A stretch of 64,000 nt of DNA from Cypionkella sinensis (GTDB lineage: Bacteria > Pseudomonadota > Alphaproteobacteria > Rhodobacterales > Rhodobacteraceae), in the NCBI RefSeq assembly GCF_042646385.1, contig NZ_JBHRTO010000001.1, positions 1,488,001 through 1,552,000 of the forward strand, written 5' to 3'. The position numbers and the translations under genes were made by a program. The notes beneath the pieces were generated by a model that worked only from the letters and a program-made list of their open reading frames with translations, searched no databases and was not told the DNA's origin. Shown one piece after another: positions 8,163 to 16,832 of the stretch. Each line of letters starts with the position of its first letter. The first letter of the stretch is position 1.

Positions 8163-8932
8163 CGCCCGAAACCCGCCGCGAAGAAATCGCCGCTTATGTC
8201 TTGCAACAGGGCGAGGCGCGGATCGACGATCTGGTGCAGCGCTTTGGCGTATCGCGCATGACCATCCACCGCCATATCGACCAGTTGGCGCAAGCGGGAC
8301 TGCTGCGCAAACTGCACGGCGCGGTCAGCGCTTTGCCCTCTGGCGTCTATGAAAGCCTGTTTCGCTATCGCCAAACCGTTGCCAGCGCAGAGAAATCCGC
8401 CCTTGGCCGCGCCGCGCTTAGCTATATCGAACCCGGCCAAGTGGTGATGATCGACGATTCCAGCACCACCCACGCGCTTGCAAACCTGTTGCCCGATATC
8501 GCGCCGCTGACGGTGATCACCAATTCCCTCGCCAGCATCCAAAGCCTGACCGGGACCGAGGATATCACCCTGATCGGCCTTGGCGGCCAGTATCATCCGA
8601 CCTACAACGCCTTCATCGGCCATTTGTGCGAAAACGCCCTGCCCGGCTTGCGCGCCAATGTGTTGATCTGTTCTGCCTCGGCTGCGCAAAACGGCACGGC
8701 CTATATTCAGGACGCGCAAGTCACCCGCGTAAAGCAGGCGATGATGGCAAGCGCCAACAAACGCATCCTGTTGCTGAACCACGAAAAATTCGGTCGCAGC
8801 GCGTTGCACGCGCTCGCCCCCCTCACCGCCTTTGACGCCGTGCTAACCGGCACCGCCCTGCCCGCCGCCGAAGCCGAAGCCCTTACTTCTGCCGGCGTAC
8901 GGCTGCATCTGATCGAAACGGAAACCGCATGA
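8159..8932 (+). CDS. DeoR-family transcriptional regulator, copy 2
   Basis: The 257-residue protein is a paralogue of the regulator at 5657-6520. It has the winged helix RIDDLVQRFGVSRMTIHRHIDQL, the effector-domain lines VVMIDDSSTTHALANLL, TVITNSLASIQSL and LIGLGGQYHPTYNAFIG, and RILLLNHEKFGRSALHALAPL near the C-terminus. It is coupled by ATGA overlaps to the kinase upstream and the dehydrogenase downstream, so it is co-expressed with the enzymes it probably controls. Confidence 0.9.
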   Translation: MTPETRREEIAAYVLQQGEARIDDLVQRFGVSRMTIHRHIDQLAQAGLLRKLHGAVSALPSGVYESLFRYRQTVASAEKSALGRAALSYIEPGQVVMIDDSSTTHALANLLPDIAPLTVITNSLASIQSLTGTEDITLIGLGGQYHPTYNAFIGHLCENALPGLRANVLICSASAAQNGTAYIQDAQVTRVKQAMMASANKRILLLNHEKFGRSALHALAPLTAFDAVLTGTALPAAEAEALTSAGVRLHLIETETA

Positions 8933-10620
8933 CCCACGACTCCCGCCTGCAAGACCTGTGCGAAAACGGCATTGACGTGTTGATCCTTGGCGCAGGCATC
9001 AACGGCGCGGGCCTATTCCGCGATCTGGCCGAGCAGGGCCTAAGGGTGCTGTTGGTGGAAAAGGGCGATTTCGGCGGTGGCACCTCGGCCGCACCCTCGC
9101 GGATGATCCATGGCGGCTTGAAATACCTTGAAACCGGAGAATTCCGTCTGGTCGCGCAATCCACCCTTGAACGCAACCTGCTGTTGCGCAACGCCCCGCA
9201 TGCCGTCACACCCCTGCCAACCCTGATTCCGATTTTCTCTTGGACCAAGGGGGTTTGGGCGGCTTTGCGCACCTTGTTCGGATCAACCACCGCCGCGCGC
9301 AGCCGAGGGGCTTTGCTGCTGAAAGTGGGCCTGTCGATCTACGATTATTACGGGAGCCGCGCCAATGTGATGCCGCGCCACAAGATGAAATCCCGCGCCA
9401 AGACCCTAGCCGAATTTCCGCAAATGACCCCGCGCATCGTGGCTTCCGGCCTTTACTATGATGCCAAGATCGCGGGGCCAGAGCGTTTGGTCTGGGAACT
9501 ATGCGCCGATGGCATGGCCGCCAATCCGCAAGCCTTGGCGCTGAACTACACCCAGATCAGCGGCCACGCTGGCCCAGAAATCACTTTCACCCGCGAGGAT
9601 AGCAGCAGCTTCACCACCAAGCCAAAGCTGGTGATCAACGCCGCTGGCCCGTGGATTGACCGGGTAAATGCCGCCTTGGGCGAACAGACCAAGCTGATCG
9701 GCGGCACCAAAGGCTCGCATATCCTGCTAGATCATCCGCAGCTTCTGGCGATGCTGAACGGCCAGATGATCTATTTTGAGGCCGACGATGGCCGCATCCT
9801 GCTGGTTTACGACTACTTGGGCCGCGCGCTCGTCGGTTCCACAGATATCAAAGCCGCCGACCCCGAAAACGTGCGCTGCGAGGATGACGAGATCGCCTAT
9901 TTCCTGACCAGCTTGCGCGCCCTGCTGCCCGGATTGCCCTTTGATCACAGCCATATCATCTATGCCTATTCCGGCATCCGCCCGCTGCCCGCCTCGGATG
10001 CCGCCACCCCCGGCCTGATCAGCCGCGACCATTCCGCGCCGGTGCAAGAGCCGACCGCCCAGCGCCCCTATCCGATCATCTCGCTGGTGGGCGGTAAATG
10101 GACCACCTTTCGCGGCTTTGCCGAGGAGGTCGCCGATACCTGCCTTGCCCGCCTTGGCCAGCCCCGCCGCATTAGCACGCGCGCGTTGGGTATCGGCGGC
10201 GGCAAGGGCTATCCTGCTGATCCCACGGCCAAATCTCGCATGATCGCCGATGCCGCCGCACGTGGTGGCTTGAACCTGGCCCGCGCCGAGGCGCTGTTTG
10301 CCCGCTACGGCACCAGTCTGAATGACCTTATCGCGCATGAGTCCAGCCATTCGGACACCATCCGGTTGCCGCACGCCAATGCCTACAGTGCGCTGGAAAT
10401 TGATTGGCTGGCGCGTCGCGAGGCCGTCGAACACCTGTCGGACCTCGTGCTACGCCGCACCACCTTGGCCGTGACCGGCGCGATCAATGCAGCCGATCTC
10501 GATGCAATTGCCGCCATCATCGCTACCGCAAAAGGCTGGACGGCCGAGCGCACCACGGCAGAGATTGCCCACCTCACTTCCCATCTCGCCCACATCAACC
10601 GCCAAGCGCTGACGCCATGA
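8929..10620 (+). CDS. FAD-dependent polyol-phosphate dehydrogenase, GlpD/EryB family
   Basis: The 563-residue product has the FAD-binding GAGINGAG motif (about residues 17-24) and the family lines GDFGGGTSAAPSRMIHGGLKYLETGEF, VINAAGPWIDRVNAALG, YDYLGRALVGSTDIKA and ISLVGGKWTTFRGFAEE, plus a C-terminal helical domain. This family oxidises glycerol-3-phosphate (GlpD) or erythritol phosphate (EryB) at the membrane and passes electrons to quinone. Beside two FGGY kinases the EryB-like role is attractive, but GlpD cannot be excluded. It is slightly longer than a typical GlpD of about 500 residues. Its last bases overlap the modE start. Confidence 0.85.
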   Translation: MTHDSRLQDLCENGIDVLILGAGINGAGLFRDLAEQGLRVLLVEKGDFGGGTSAAPSRMIHGGLKYLETGEFRLVAQSTLERNLLLRNAPHAVTPLPTLIPIFSWTKGVWAALRTLFGSTTAARSRGALLLKVGLSIYDYYGSRANVMPRHKMKSRAKTLAEFPQMTPRIVASGLYYDAKIAGPERLVWELCADGMAANPQALALNYTQISGHAGPEITFTREDSSSFTTKPKLVINAAGPWIDRVNAALGEQTKLIGGTKGSHILLDHPQLLAMLNGQMIYFEADDGRILLVYDYLGRALVGSTDIKAADPENVRCEDDEIAYFLTSLRALLPGLPFDHSHIIYAYSGIRPLPASDAATPGLISRDHSAPVQEPTAQRPYPIISLVGGKWTTFRGFAEEVADTCLARLGQPRRISTRALGIGGGKGYPADPTAKSRMIADAAARGGLNLARAEALFARYGTSLNDLIAHESSHSDTIRLPHANAYSALEIDWLARREAVEHLSDLVLRRTTLAVTGAINAADLDAIAAIIATAKGWTAERTTAEIAHLTSHLAHINRQALTP

Positions 10621-10976
10621 AACCGCAGCCCCACACCCTGCTGCGGTTTTACTTCGGCGGCCTGAAACTCGGCCCCGGCAAGGTGCAACTGCTGGAGTTG
10701 ATCCGCGACACCGGCTCGATCTCTGCCGCAGGCCGCGCGATGGAGATGAGCTACAAGCGCGCGTGGATGCTGGTCGAAGAAATGAACGCCGCCTTCACGG
10801 CCCCGCTTGTCAGCAGCGCGCGCGGCGGTGCCAAAGGCGGCGGCGCGCATGTCACCGAGGCGGGGCTGGCGGTGATCACTGCCTATCGCGCGGCTGAAGC
10901 CGCCAGCGCGCAGGCCACCGCCGCGCATGTCGCAACGCTGCAAGGCCTGCTCTCCGATATTTCCGAACAGAAATAA
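10617..10976 (+). CDS. modE: ModE-type molybdate-responsive regulator, DNA-binding domain only
   Basis: From the ATG at 10617 the product is 119 residues. It shows the ModE N-terminal winged helix: KVQLLELIRDTGSISAAGRAMEMSYKRAWMLVEEMN, then GGAKGGGAHVTEAGLAVI. The C-terminal molybdate-binding (TOBE/MOP) domains of full ModE, about 260 residues, are missing. Short forms of this kind are known in alphaproteobacteria. The start overlaps the dehydrogenase stop as ATGA, linking it to the polyol operon. It most likely controls modABC through the palindrome at 11000-11021. Confidence 0.88.
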   Translation: MKPQPHTLLRFYFGGLKLGPGKVQLLELIRDTGSISAAGRAMEMSYKRAWMLVEEMNAAFTAPLVSSARGGAKGGGAHVTEAGLAVITAYRAAEAASAQATAAHVATLQGLLSDISEQK

Positions 10977-10999
10977 CGCTTGCGCCCCGCACCGCCGTC

Positions 11000-11021
11000 G
11001 ATATGTTCGCCAGAACATATC
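11000..11021. promoter_or_regulatory. Mo-box-like operator: GATATGTTC-N4-GAACATATC
   Basis: Two nine-base arms (11000-11008 and 11013-11021) are exact complements around GCCA. The site lies between modE and modA, 12 bases before the modA ATG. Known Mo-boxes are palindromes with ATAT-like arms upstream of mod genes, so ModE binding is the natural reading. It would repress modABC when molybdate is plentiful. Confidence 0.8.
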
Positions 11022-11033
11022 AATGGAGGCCCC

Positions 11034-11810
11034 ATGCTCACCCGTCGCCACGCCCTGACCGCCGCCTTGCTCGCCAGCCTTGCCCTGCCCGCCAGCGCGC
11101 AAGCCGAAGAAATCACCGTTTTCGCCGCCGCATCCTTGAAAAATGCGCTGGATACCATCGCCGCCGATTGGCAAAAAGAAACTGGCAATACCGTGATGAT
11201 TTCTTATGAAAGCACTGCAAAACTGGCAAAGCAGATTGAGCAAGGCGCGCCTGCCGATCTGTTCATCTCGGCGTCGAAAAAGTGGATGGACACGCTTTCG
11301 GAAGAAGAGCTGATCAAGGATGACACGCGCCACAACTTGCTGGGCAACACGCTGGTGCTTGTAGCATCTGGCAAGGCCGCCCCGGTTGAGATCAGCAAAG
11401 ATCTTGATCTGAAAGGCCTTCTCGGCGATGGCAAGCTGGCGATGGGCACTGTCGATTCCGTCCCCGCTGGCCAATACGGCAAGGAAGCCTTGGAAAACCT
11501 TGGCCTGTGGTCCAGCATCGAGGCCAATGTTGCGCAATCCGATAACGTTCGCGCCGCACTTGCGATGGTGGCGGCGGGAGAGGCCCCCTATGGCATCATC
11601 TATGCCTCGGATGCCGTCGCCGATGACGAGGCTGGCGATAAGGTGACGGTAGTCGGCAGCTTCCCTGCTGACAGCCACAAGCCGATCGTTTATCCTGCCG
11701 CCATTACCGCCTCTAGCACAAAGCCCGAAGCACAGGCCTTCCTTGACGCTTTGTCAACCGAGGCTTCCGCCGCCGTCTTTGTCGCGCAGGGCTTCACCGT
11801 TCTGAAATAG
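11034..11810 (+). CDS. modA: Molybdate-binding periplasmic protein
   Basis: The 258-residue product has a signal peptide (MLTRRHALTAALLASLALPA, cleavage near ASAQA) and the ModA lines EITVFAAASLKNALDTIA, YESTAKLAKQIEQGAPADLFISA, NTLVLVASG, VPAGQYGKEALENLGLW and PYGIIYASDA. It captures molybdate or tungstate for ModBC. The ATG at 11034 follows GGAGG (11025-11029). A start further upstream would run through the operator palindrome, so 11034 is preferred. Confidence 0.95.
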   Translation: MLTRRHALTAALLASLALPASAQAEEITVFAAASLKNALDTIAADWQKETGNTVMISYESTAKLAKQIEQGAPADLFISASKKWMDTLSEEELIKDDTRHNLLGNTLVLVASGKAAPVEISKDLDLKGLLGDGKLAMGTVDSVPAGQYGKEALENLGLWSSIEANVAQSDNVRAALAMVAAGEAPYGIIYASDAVADDEAGDKVTVVGSFPADSHKPIVYPAAITASSTKPEAQAFLDALSTEASAAVFVAQGFTVLK

Positions 11811-11815
11811 GCCCG

Positions 11816-12514
11816 ATGAGCGATTGGTTTACCCCCGATGAATGGCGCGCAGTGGCTTTGTCCCTGCGCGTTTCCGTTTGGGCGACGCTGCTCAGTCTGC
11901 CCTTGGGCATCTATGTAGCCCATGTGCTGGCGCGGCGGCAGTTCTGGGGCAAGCAGGTGCTGAACGGCCTTGTGCATCTGCCGCTGATCCTGCCCCCCGT
12001 TGTCACCGGCTATCTGCTGCTGCTGACCTTCGGACGTAAAGGCCTGATCGGCCACTATCTTGACCAATGGTTCGGGCTGGTGCTGGCGTTCAAATGGACC
12101 GGGGCTGTGCTGGCCGCCGCCGTCATGGCCTTTCCGCTGATGGTGCGCGCCATCCGTCTGGCGTTTGAGGCGGTGGACCCCAAGCTGGAGCAAGCTGCAG
12201 GCACTTTGGGGGCATCGCCGCTCTGGGTGTTTCTCACCGTGACGCTGCCCCTGATCCTGCCCGGCATCATCGCTGGTGCCGTGCTGGCCTTTGCCAAAGC
12301 GATGGGAGAGTTCGGCGCCACCATTACCTTCGTCGCCAACATCCCCGGCCAGACCCAAACCCTGCCCTCGGCGATCTACACCTTTTTGCAAGTGCCGGGG
12401 GGCGATCCGCAGGCGTTCCGGCTGGTGCTGGTCGCCATCGCGGTGGCTATGCTGGCGCTTGTCGCCTCGGAACTGATGGCGCGCGCCGTCGCCCGCAGGA
12501 TCGCCGGGACATGA
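11816..12514 (+). CDS. modB: Molybdate ABC transporter permease
   Basis: The 232-residue protein has about five membrane segments. The permease EAA loop is seen as EQAAGTLGASPLWVFLTVTLPLILPGI, followed by AKAMGEFGATITFVANIPGQTQTLPSAIY, which is typical of ModB. It starts five bases after the modA stop and ends overlapping modC. Confidence 0.95.
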   Translation: MSDWFTPDEWRAVALSLRVSVWATLLSLPLGIYVAHVLARRQFWGKQVLNGLVHLPLILPPVVTGYLLLLTFGRKGLIGHYLDQWFGLVLAFKWTGAVLAAAVMAFPLMVRAIRLAFEAVDPKLEQAAGTLGASPLWVFLTVTLPLILPGIIAGAVLAFAKAMGEFGATITFVANIPGQTQTLPSAIYTFLQVPGGDPQAFRLVLVAIAVAMLALVASELMARAVARRIAGT

Positions 12515-13608
12515 GCCTTTCTGTCGCCCTCAAGCACCAATTCCCCGGCTTTGCGTTGGATGTCGCCTTTGATGCCCCCCCCGGCCTGACCGCGCTGTTC
12601 GGGCGATCAGGTTCTGGAAAAACCAGCGTGATCAATGCGGTGGCGGGACTGCTTCACCCCGATCAAGGCCGCATCAGCGCCGGTGGCACTCCCTTGCTTG
12701 ACACCGCGCAGCGCATCAACCTGCCGCCACACCGCCGCCGCTTGGGCTATGTGTTTCAAGACGCCCGACTGTTTCCGCATCTGACAGTGCGGCAAAACCT
12801 GCGCTATGGCCGCTGGTTCGCAGGCAACCCGACCACCCCCAATTTCGACCAGATCACCAATCTGCTCGGCCTTCATAGCCTGCTGCACCGCCGCCCCGCG
12901 GCCCTGTCAGGCGGCGAGAAATCCCGTGTCGCCATCGGTCGTGCTTTGCTGTCGAACCCCGCGCTGCTGCTGATGGACGAGCCCTTCGCCGCCCTTGACG
13001 ATACCCGCAAAGTCGAGTTGCTGCCCTATATCGAAGCCCTGCGCGATCAGACGCAAATCCCGATCCTCTATGTCAGCCACGCCCTGCCCGAAGTCGCCCG
13101 CCTTGCCACCACGCTTGTGGTGCTGGATCAGGGCAAGCTGTTGCGCGCAGGCCCCGCCGCCGATCTTCTCGCCGACCCCGATCTGGCCCCCGCCATCGGC
13201 TTGCGCGACGCGGGCGCGGTGTTGACCGCCCGCATCGCCGCGCAAGATGCCGATGGCCTGACCGAATTGCACACCGCAGGTGGCCCGATCTGGCTACCGC
13301 AGATCGCAAGCCCCCTCGGCACCGCCCTGCGCATCCGCATCGCGGCGCAAGATGTGATCCTGTCGCGCAGCCGCCCCGAGGGCCTGTCTGCGCTGAACAT
13401 CCTGACAGGCACCGTCCGCGACATCCGCCTGACCGATCAGGGCGCGCTGATCCAGATCGCCATCGGCCCCGAAAACCTGCTGGCCCGCGTCACGACCCGC
13501 TCGGCTGAAACGCTGGAACTTGCCCCGGGCCTGCCGATCTTTGCGATTGTGAAATCGGTCGCGGCGGCGCAAACCGATATCGGCACAAGGCAAGAGGGCG
13601 CAGCATGA
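12511..13608 (+). CDS. modC: Molybdate ABC transporter ATPase
   Basis: The 365-residue product has Walker A FGRSGSGKTSV, Q-loop YVFQDARLFPHLTVRQNL, signature LSGGEKSRVAIGRAL and Walker B LLLMDEPFAALD. A C-terminal MOP/TOBE domain (about residues 290-355; LSALNILTGTVRDIRLTDQGA) binds oxyanion. Both ends overlap their neighbours as ATGA, giving one tightly coupled modABC unit. Confidence 0.95.
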   Translation: MSLSVALKHQFPGFALDVAFDAPPGLTALFGRSGSGKTSVINAVAGLLHPDQGRISAGGTPLLDTAQRINLPPHRRRLGYVFQDARLFPHLTVRQNLRYGRWFAGNPTTPNFDQITNLLGLHSLLHRRPAALSGGEKSRVAIGRALLSNPALLLMDEPFAALDDTRKVELLPYIEALRDQTQIPILYVSHALPEVARLATTLVVLDQGKLLRAGPAADLLADPDLAPAIGLRDAGAVLTARIAAQDADGLTELHTAGGPIWLPQIASPLGTALRIRIAAQDVILSRSRPEGLSALNILTGTVRDIRLTDQGALIQIAIGPENLLARVTTRSAETLELAPGLPIFAIVKSVAAAQTDIGTRQEGAA

Positions 13609-14495
13609 TTATCCGCGACAAACCCCGCGCTTGGGAACTGGCCTTTGCGATGCGCGGCTCGGTGCTGCCGCATATCGCCTTGCCGCTGTTGGGCGTGGTG
13701 GCCCTTGCGGGCGTGATGGTGCTGCTGGATCACCATTTCGGCGTGCTGCCGCATATCGAAGGCATCCCCTTCACCGTGTTCGGGATCGCTTTGTCGCTGT
13801 TCCTCAGCTTTCGCAACAACGCCGCCTACGATCGATGGTGGGAGGCGCGCAAACTTTGGGGCGGTCTGCTCGCCGACCTGCGCAGCCTTGCGCGCGAGCT
13901 TGAAGTCTTCGCCCCAGACCAAGCCCTACGCCACCGTATCCTGTTGCAATCCTTGGCATTTCTGCACCTGCACCGCCGCCAGTTGCGCCGCCTCACCGAC
14001 GATGCCGAGGCACAATCCCGTGCGCCCGAACTGCTGGCCGATCCGCATCCGCCCTGTTCGGCGCTGAATCTGATCAATGCCGATCTGGCGCAAGCCTATG
14101 CCTCAGGCCAGATCGACGGCTTTGGCGCGCGCAGCCTGACCGCGCGGCTTGCCAGTATTGCCCTCGCGCAAGCCGGGTGTGAGCGCATCGCCGGAACCCC
14201 CTTGCCCTTCGTGTATTCGCTCCTGATTTACCGCACCACCTATCTGTTCTGCCTGCTGCTGCCGATGGCCTTAGTTGGCAGCTCTGGCTGGCTGACGCCG
14301 TTGTTCGTCGGCATCGTGGCTTACGTATTTCTAGGTCTGGCGGAAGTGACCGAGGAACTCAGCCATCCCTTCGGCAGCACGCTGAACGCGCTGCCGTTGG
14401 ACGCGATCTGCCGCGCCGCCGAGATCAGCCTTGCACCGCATCTGGGCCAAGAAGCCCCGAAGCCCTTGCAGCCGAACGATTTTCATCTGAGCTGA
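13605..14495 (+). CDS. Bestrophin-like (UPF0187/YneE family) membrane protein
   Basis: The 296-residue protein matches the bacterial bestrophin family, anion- or cation-selective pentameric channels. Recognisable parts are the N-terminal hydrophobic hairpin, FTVFGIALSLFLSFRNNAAYDRWWEARKLWGGL and YRTTYLFCLLLPMALVGSSGWLTPLFV, ending with ELSHPFGSTLNALPLDAICR. It overlaps modC by four bases, so it is produced with the molybdate transporter. The reason for that link is not clear from sequence. Confidence 0.85.
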   Translation: MIIRDKPRAWELAFAMRGSVLPHIALPLLGVVALAGVMVLLDHHFGVLPHIEGIPFTVFGIALSLFLSFRNNAAYDRWWEARKLWGGLLADLRSLARELEVFAPDQALRHRILLQSLAFLHLHRRQLRRLTDDAEAQSRAPELLADPHPPCSALNLINADLAQAYASGQIDGFGARSLTARLASIALAQAGCERIAGTPLPFVYSLLIYRTTYLFCLLLPMALVGSSGWLTPLFVGIVAYVFLGLAEVTEELSHPFGSTLNALPLDAICRAAEISLAPHLGQEAPKPLQPNDFHLS

Positions 14496-14510
14496 CTCAA
14501 ACCCTCAGCC

Positions 14511-15203
14511 TCAAACCCCGTGCAGCCAGCGCATCCGTTCCGCCAGATCGGGCGCGCCAAAGGCCAGCGAGCCCATCACCACCGTCTCGGCCCCCGCCGC
14601 GCGCAACAGCGGCACCGTGGTGTCGCGGATACCGCCATCCGCCGCCAGCACCACCCGTCGGCCCGCGCCCGCGATCAGCGCCTGCGCTTCGCCCAGCCGC
14701 GCGCCCGCAGTCGGGTCCAGCCCCTGCCCCTTGACGCCAATCGCGGTGCCCAGCAGCGTCAGCATATCCAATCGGCCCACCCAGTCCGCCGCCCGCGCCA
14801 CCGGCGTTTCCACCCGCAGCACCATGCCCGCCTTCACCCCATGCGCGCCGATCCGCTGCAAGCCCTCGGCGGCATTGGCATTCTCGACATGCAGCGAAAT
14901 CAGATCCGCCCCGGCTTCGGCAAACTGATCAATCTGCGAGATCAGCACCGCATCATCCACCATCAGATGCACATGGATCGGCAGCGCCGTCTGGCCCCGC
15001 AGTGCTGCGACAAGATCGGGAAAGAACAACAAAGCCGGGGCAAAATGGCCATCTGCCACATCAATATGCAGGATATCTGCAAATGGCGTGATCCGCGCCA
15101 GATCATCCGCCAGCCGGATCAGATTGGCCGACCACATCGAATATTCCGCCAGCAGACGGTTGCGCGGCAGGGCGGATAGCCAGTCAGGCTGTGGGCGAGG
15201 CAT
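14511..15203 (-). CDS. Ribulose-phosphate 3-epimerase family protein (AlsE-like)
   Basis: The 230-residue TIM barrel carries epimerase lines SMWSANLIRLADDLARI, DILHIDVADGHFAPALLFFPDLVAALR, HVHLMVDD, ISLHVENA and VVLAADGGIRDTTVPLLRAAGA. The metal-binding histidine and aspartate of HIDVADGHF are present. The divergence from housekeeping Rpe and the sugar-operon position suggest an allulose-6-phosphate-type or other ketose-phosphate epimerase. It is the last gene of the leftward operon and overlaps the hydrolase gene by 20 bases. Confidence 0.85.
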   Translation of the reverse strand: MPRPQPDWLSALPRNRLLAEYSMWSANLIRLADDLARITPFADILHIDVADGHFAPALLFFPDLVAALRGQTALPIHVHLMVDDAVLISQIDQFAEAGADLISLHVENANAAEGLQRIGAHGVKAGMVLRVETPVARAADWVGRLDMLTLLGTAIGVKGQGLDPTAGARLGEAQALIAGAGRRVVLAADGGIRDTTVPLLRAAGAETVVMGSLAFGAPDLAERMRWLHGV

Positions 15204-16005
15204 CGTCGATCTCCTTCAAGAATTCTGTCATCGCATCGGCCAAAGCCGCCAGATGCGCCACCTTATCCCGCGCTTTCGGCGGCAATTCCACCAGCCGCGC
15301 CTGCGGGATCAGCGCCGCCAAAGCCTGCGCATGGGCCATCGGGTGAATCGCATCCTCGCCGCAACCGCAGATCAGCGCGGGAATGCGCAAGGCCTGCAAA
15401 TCCTCAGCGGTAATCCCCGGGCCATCGGCGGAAATCTCTCTCAGCAGCCGTGCGGTTTCTGCAAACGGTTGCCGACGGAAAAACCCTTTTAGCGAGGCCA
15501 GATTATCCGGCGCCTCAGCCTCCAAGCGTTGCGCCGTATCCCCTGCATCAAAAAACGCCCGCGCCTGATCCAGCGGTAGCATCTGCAACAGCATGCCGAC
15601 TTCGGCATTGGGGGCCATGTTCTCGGGTGCCGCCTCGACAACCCAAGCCGGTCGCACCAGCACCAGCGCGCGTACCAGATCGGGTCGCGTCACCGCAATC
15701 CGCGTCGCAATCGCCGCCCCCATCGAGATGCCACCCAGCACCACCGGCGCGCCGATTTCCGTGATCATCGCCGCGACATCCTCGGCAAAGCAGGCGATGG
15801 AAACGGTATCACCCAAGGGCGAGTCGCCATGCCCCCGGCACTCCAACCCCTGCCAGCGCTGCGCCCCAAGCCCTTGCATCGCCTCGTCAATCTGCCCCGA
15901 TCCGCCGCACAGCCCATGCTGAAACACCATCGCCGGGCCGGTCTCACCACCGCCATAAACCGCGAGTTGTAACCCGTCGCGCAGAAGCGTGCCCACCCGC
16001 ATCAC
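15184..16005 (-). CDS. Alpha/beta hydrolase
   Basis: The 273-residue product has the alpha/beta hydrolase fold: MVFQHGLCGGSGQ for the oxyanion region, LECRGHGDSP, and the nucleophile elbow GGISMGAAIATRIA with its serine. An acid in CGCGEDAIHP is visible. It overlaps genes on both sides inside a sugar catabolic operon, so it may open a sugar lactone or hydrolyse an acylated sugar. That role is only inferred from position. Confidence 0.82.
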   Translation of the reverse strand: MMRVGTLLRDGLQLAVYGGGETGPAMVFQHGLCGGSGQIDEAMQGLGAQRWQGLECRGHGDSPLGDTVSIACFAEDVAAMITEIGAPVVLGGISMGAAIATRIAVTRPDLVRALVLVRPAWVVEAAPENMAPNAEVGMLLQMLPLDQARAFFDAGDTAQRLEAEAPDNLASLKGFFRRQPFAETARLLREISADGPGITAEDLQALRIPALICGCGEDAIHPMAHAQALAALIPQARLVELPPKARDKVAHLAALADAMTEFLKEIDDASPTA

Positions 16006-16832
16006 GACCCCGCCAACACGCCCGACAGATAGTGCGCGACACCCGGTGCTTCCTCTGCCGCCAGCCCATGCGTCACCAGATCGCCGTCAAACCCAACTGC
16101 GCGCAACCGCCCAAGGAAATACGGAAAATCCACCACACCCTTGCCCGCCGTGGCAAAACCGCCCGCGCCGTCGCGGTCTTTCGCGTGCGCCATCAGGGTC
16201 CGGTCCGCCAGCAGATCGACCGCCCGCGCCAGCAGATCGCGCTGCGCGGGCAGGCTGGCCACCTCAAACAGGTTCGCCGGGTCCAGTACAATCGCCAAAG
16301 CGGGGCTTTGCAGCGTGTCGATCAACGCCCGAGCCCGCGCCGCACCATCGACCACATTGGCCAGTTCCGGCTCGATCCCCAGCTTGATGCCCAACGGCTC
16401 GGCCAAGGCACAAGCCTTGCCCATCTCGGCCAGCAAATCCGCCCAAGCGGCGGGCGAGACATTGTCAGGATGATGCCGCCACTGATCATCAGGATCGCGC
16501 GAGCCGGTGCAAAGCGTCACCATCGCCGTGCCCATCGGCTGCGCATTGCGCAGCAAAATCTCCAGCCGCGCCAAGCCCTTGGCCCGCACGCTGGGGTCTG
16601 GATGGATCATGTTATAAGTGCCGGACACCGCCGCAATCGCCACGCCCTGTGCGGCACTGGCATCAGCCACCGCCGCCACATCCTGCGCGCTGAGCGCATC
16701 CGGCATCGAAGCCAGCCCCGAACACGCCATATTATACTGCACCGCAGCAAACCCCGCCGCGCGTGATGCTGCCAACACCGTGGCCGGATCAGTCCCCGCA
16801 AAAGTCTTGGCGAAGATGCCCAGCCGCATCAC
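16002..16832 (-). CDS. Sugar phosphate isomerase/epimerase-type TIM barrel
   Basis: The 276-residue protein belongs to the AP-endonuclease-2-like isomerase/epimerase superfamily. Visible elements are LGIFAKTFAGTDPATVLAASRAAGFAAVQYN, VSGTYNMIHPDP, LCTGSRDPDDQWRHHPDN, LGIEPELANVV, IVLDPANLF and LMAHAKDRDG, where the E, D and H would bind a metal. Both ends overlap their neighbours by four bases. It probably interconverts or epimerises a sugar or inosose in the pathway served by the transporter. Confidence 0.82.
   Translation of the reverse strand: MMRLGIFAKTFAGTDPATVLAASRAAGFAAVQYNMACSGLASMPDALSAQDVAAVADASAAQGVAIAAVSGTYNMIHPDPSVRAKGLARLEILLRNAQPMGTAMVTLCTGSRDPDDQWRHHPDNVSPAAWADLLAEMGKACALAEPLGIKLGIEPELANVVDGAARARALIDTLQSPALAIVLDPANLFEVASLPAQRDLLARAVDLLADRTLMAHAKDRDGAGGFATAGKGVVDFPYFLGRLRAVGFDGDLVTHGLAAEEAPGVAHYLSGVLAGS

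Noticed and set aside
10383..11678. A 431-codon open frame on the minus strand opposite the dehydrogenase, modE and modA genes
   Set aside because: It crosses three real genes and the operator palindrome, its sequence is arginine/glycine-rich shadow coding with no family motifs, and it arises from GC-rich third positions.
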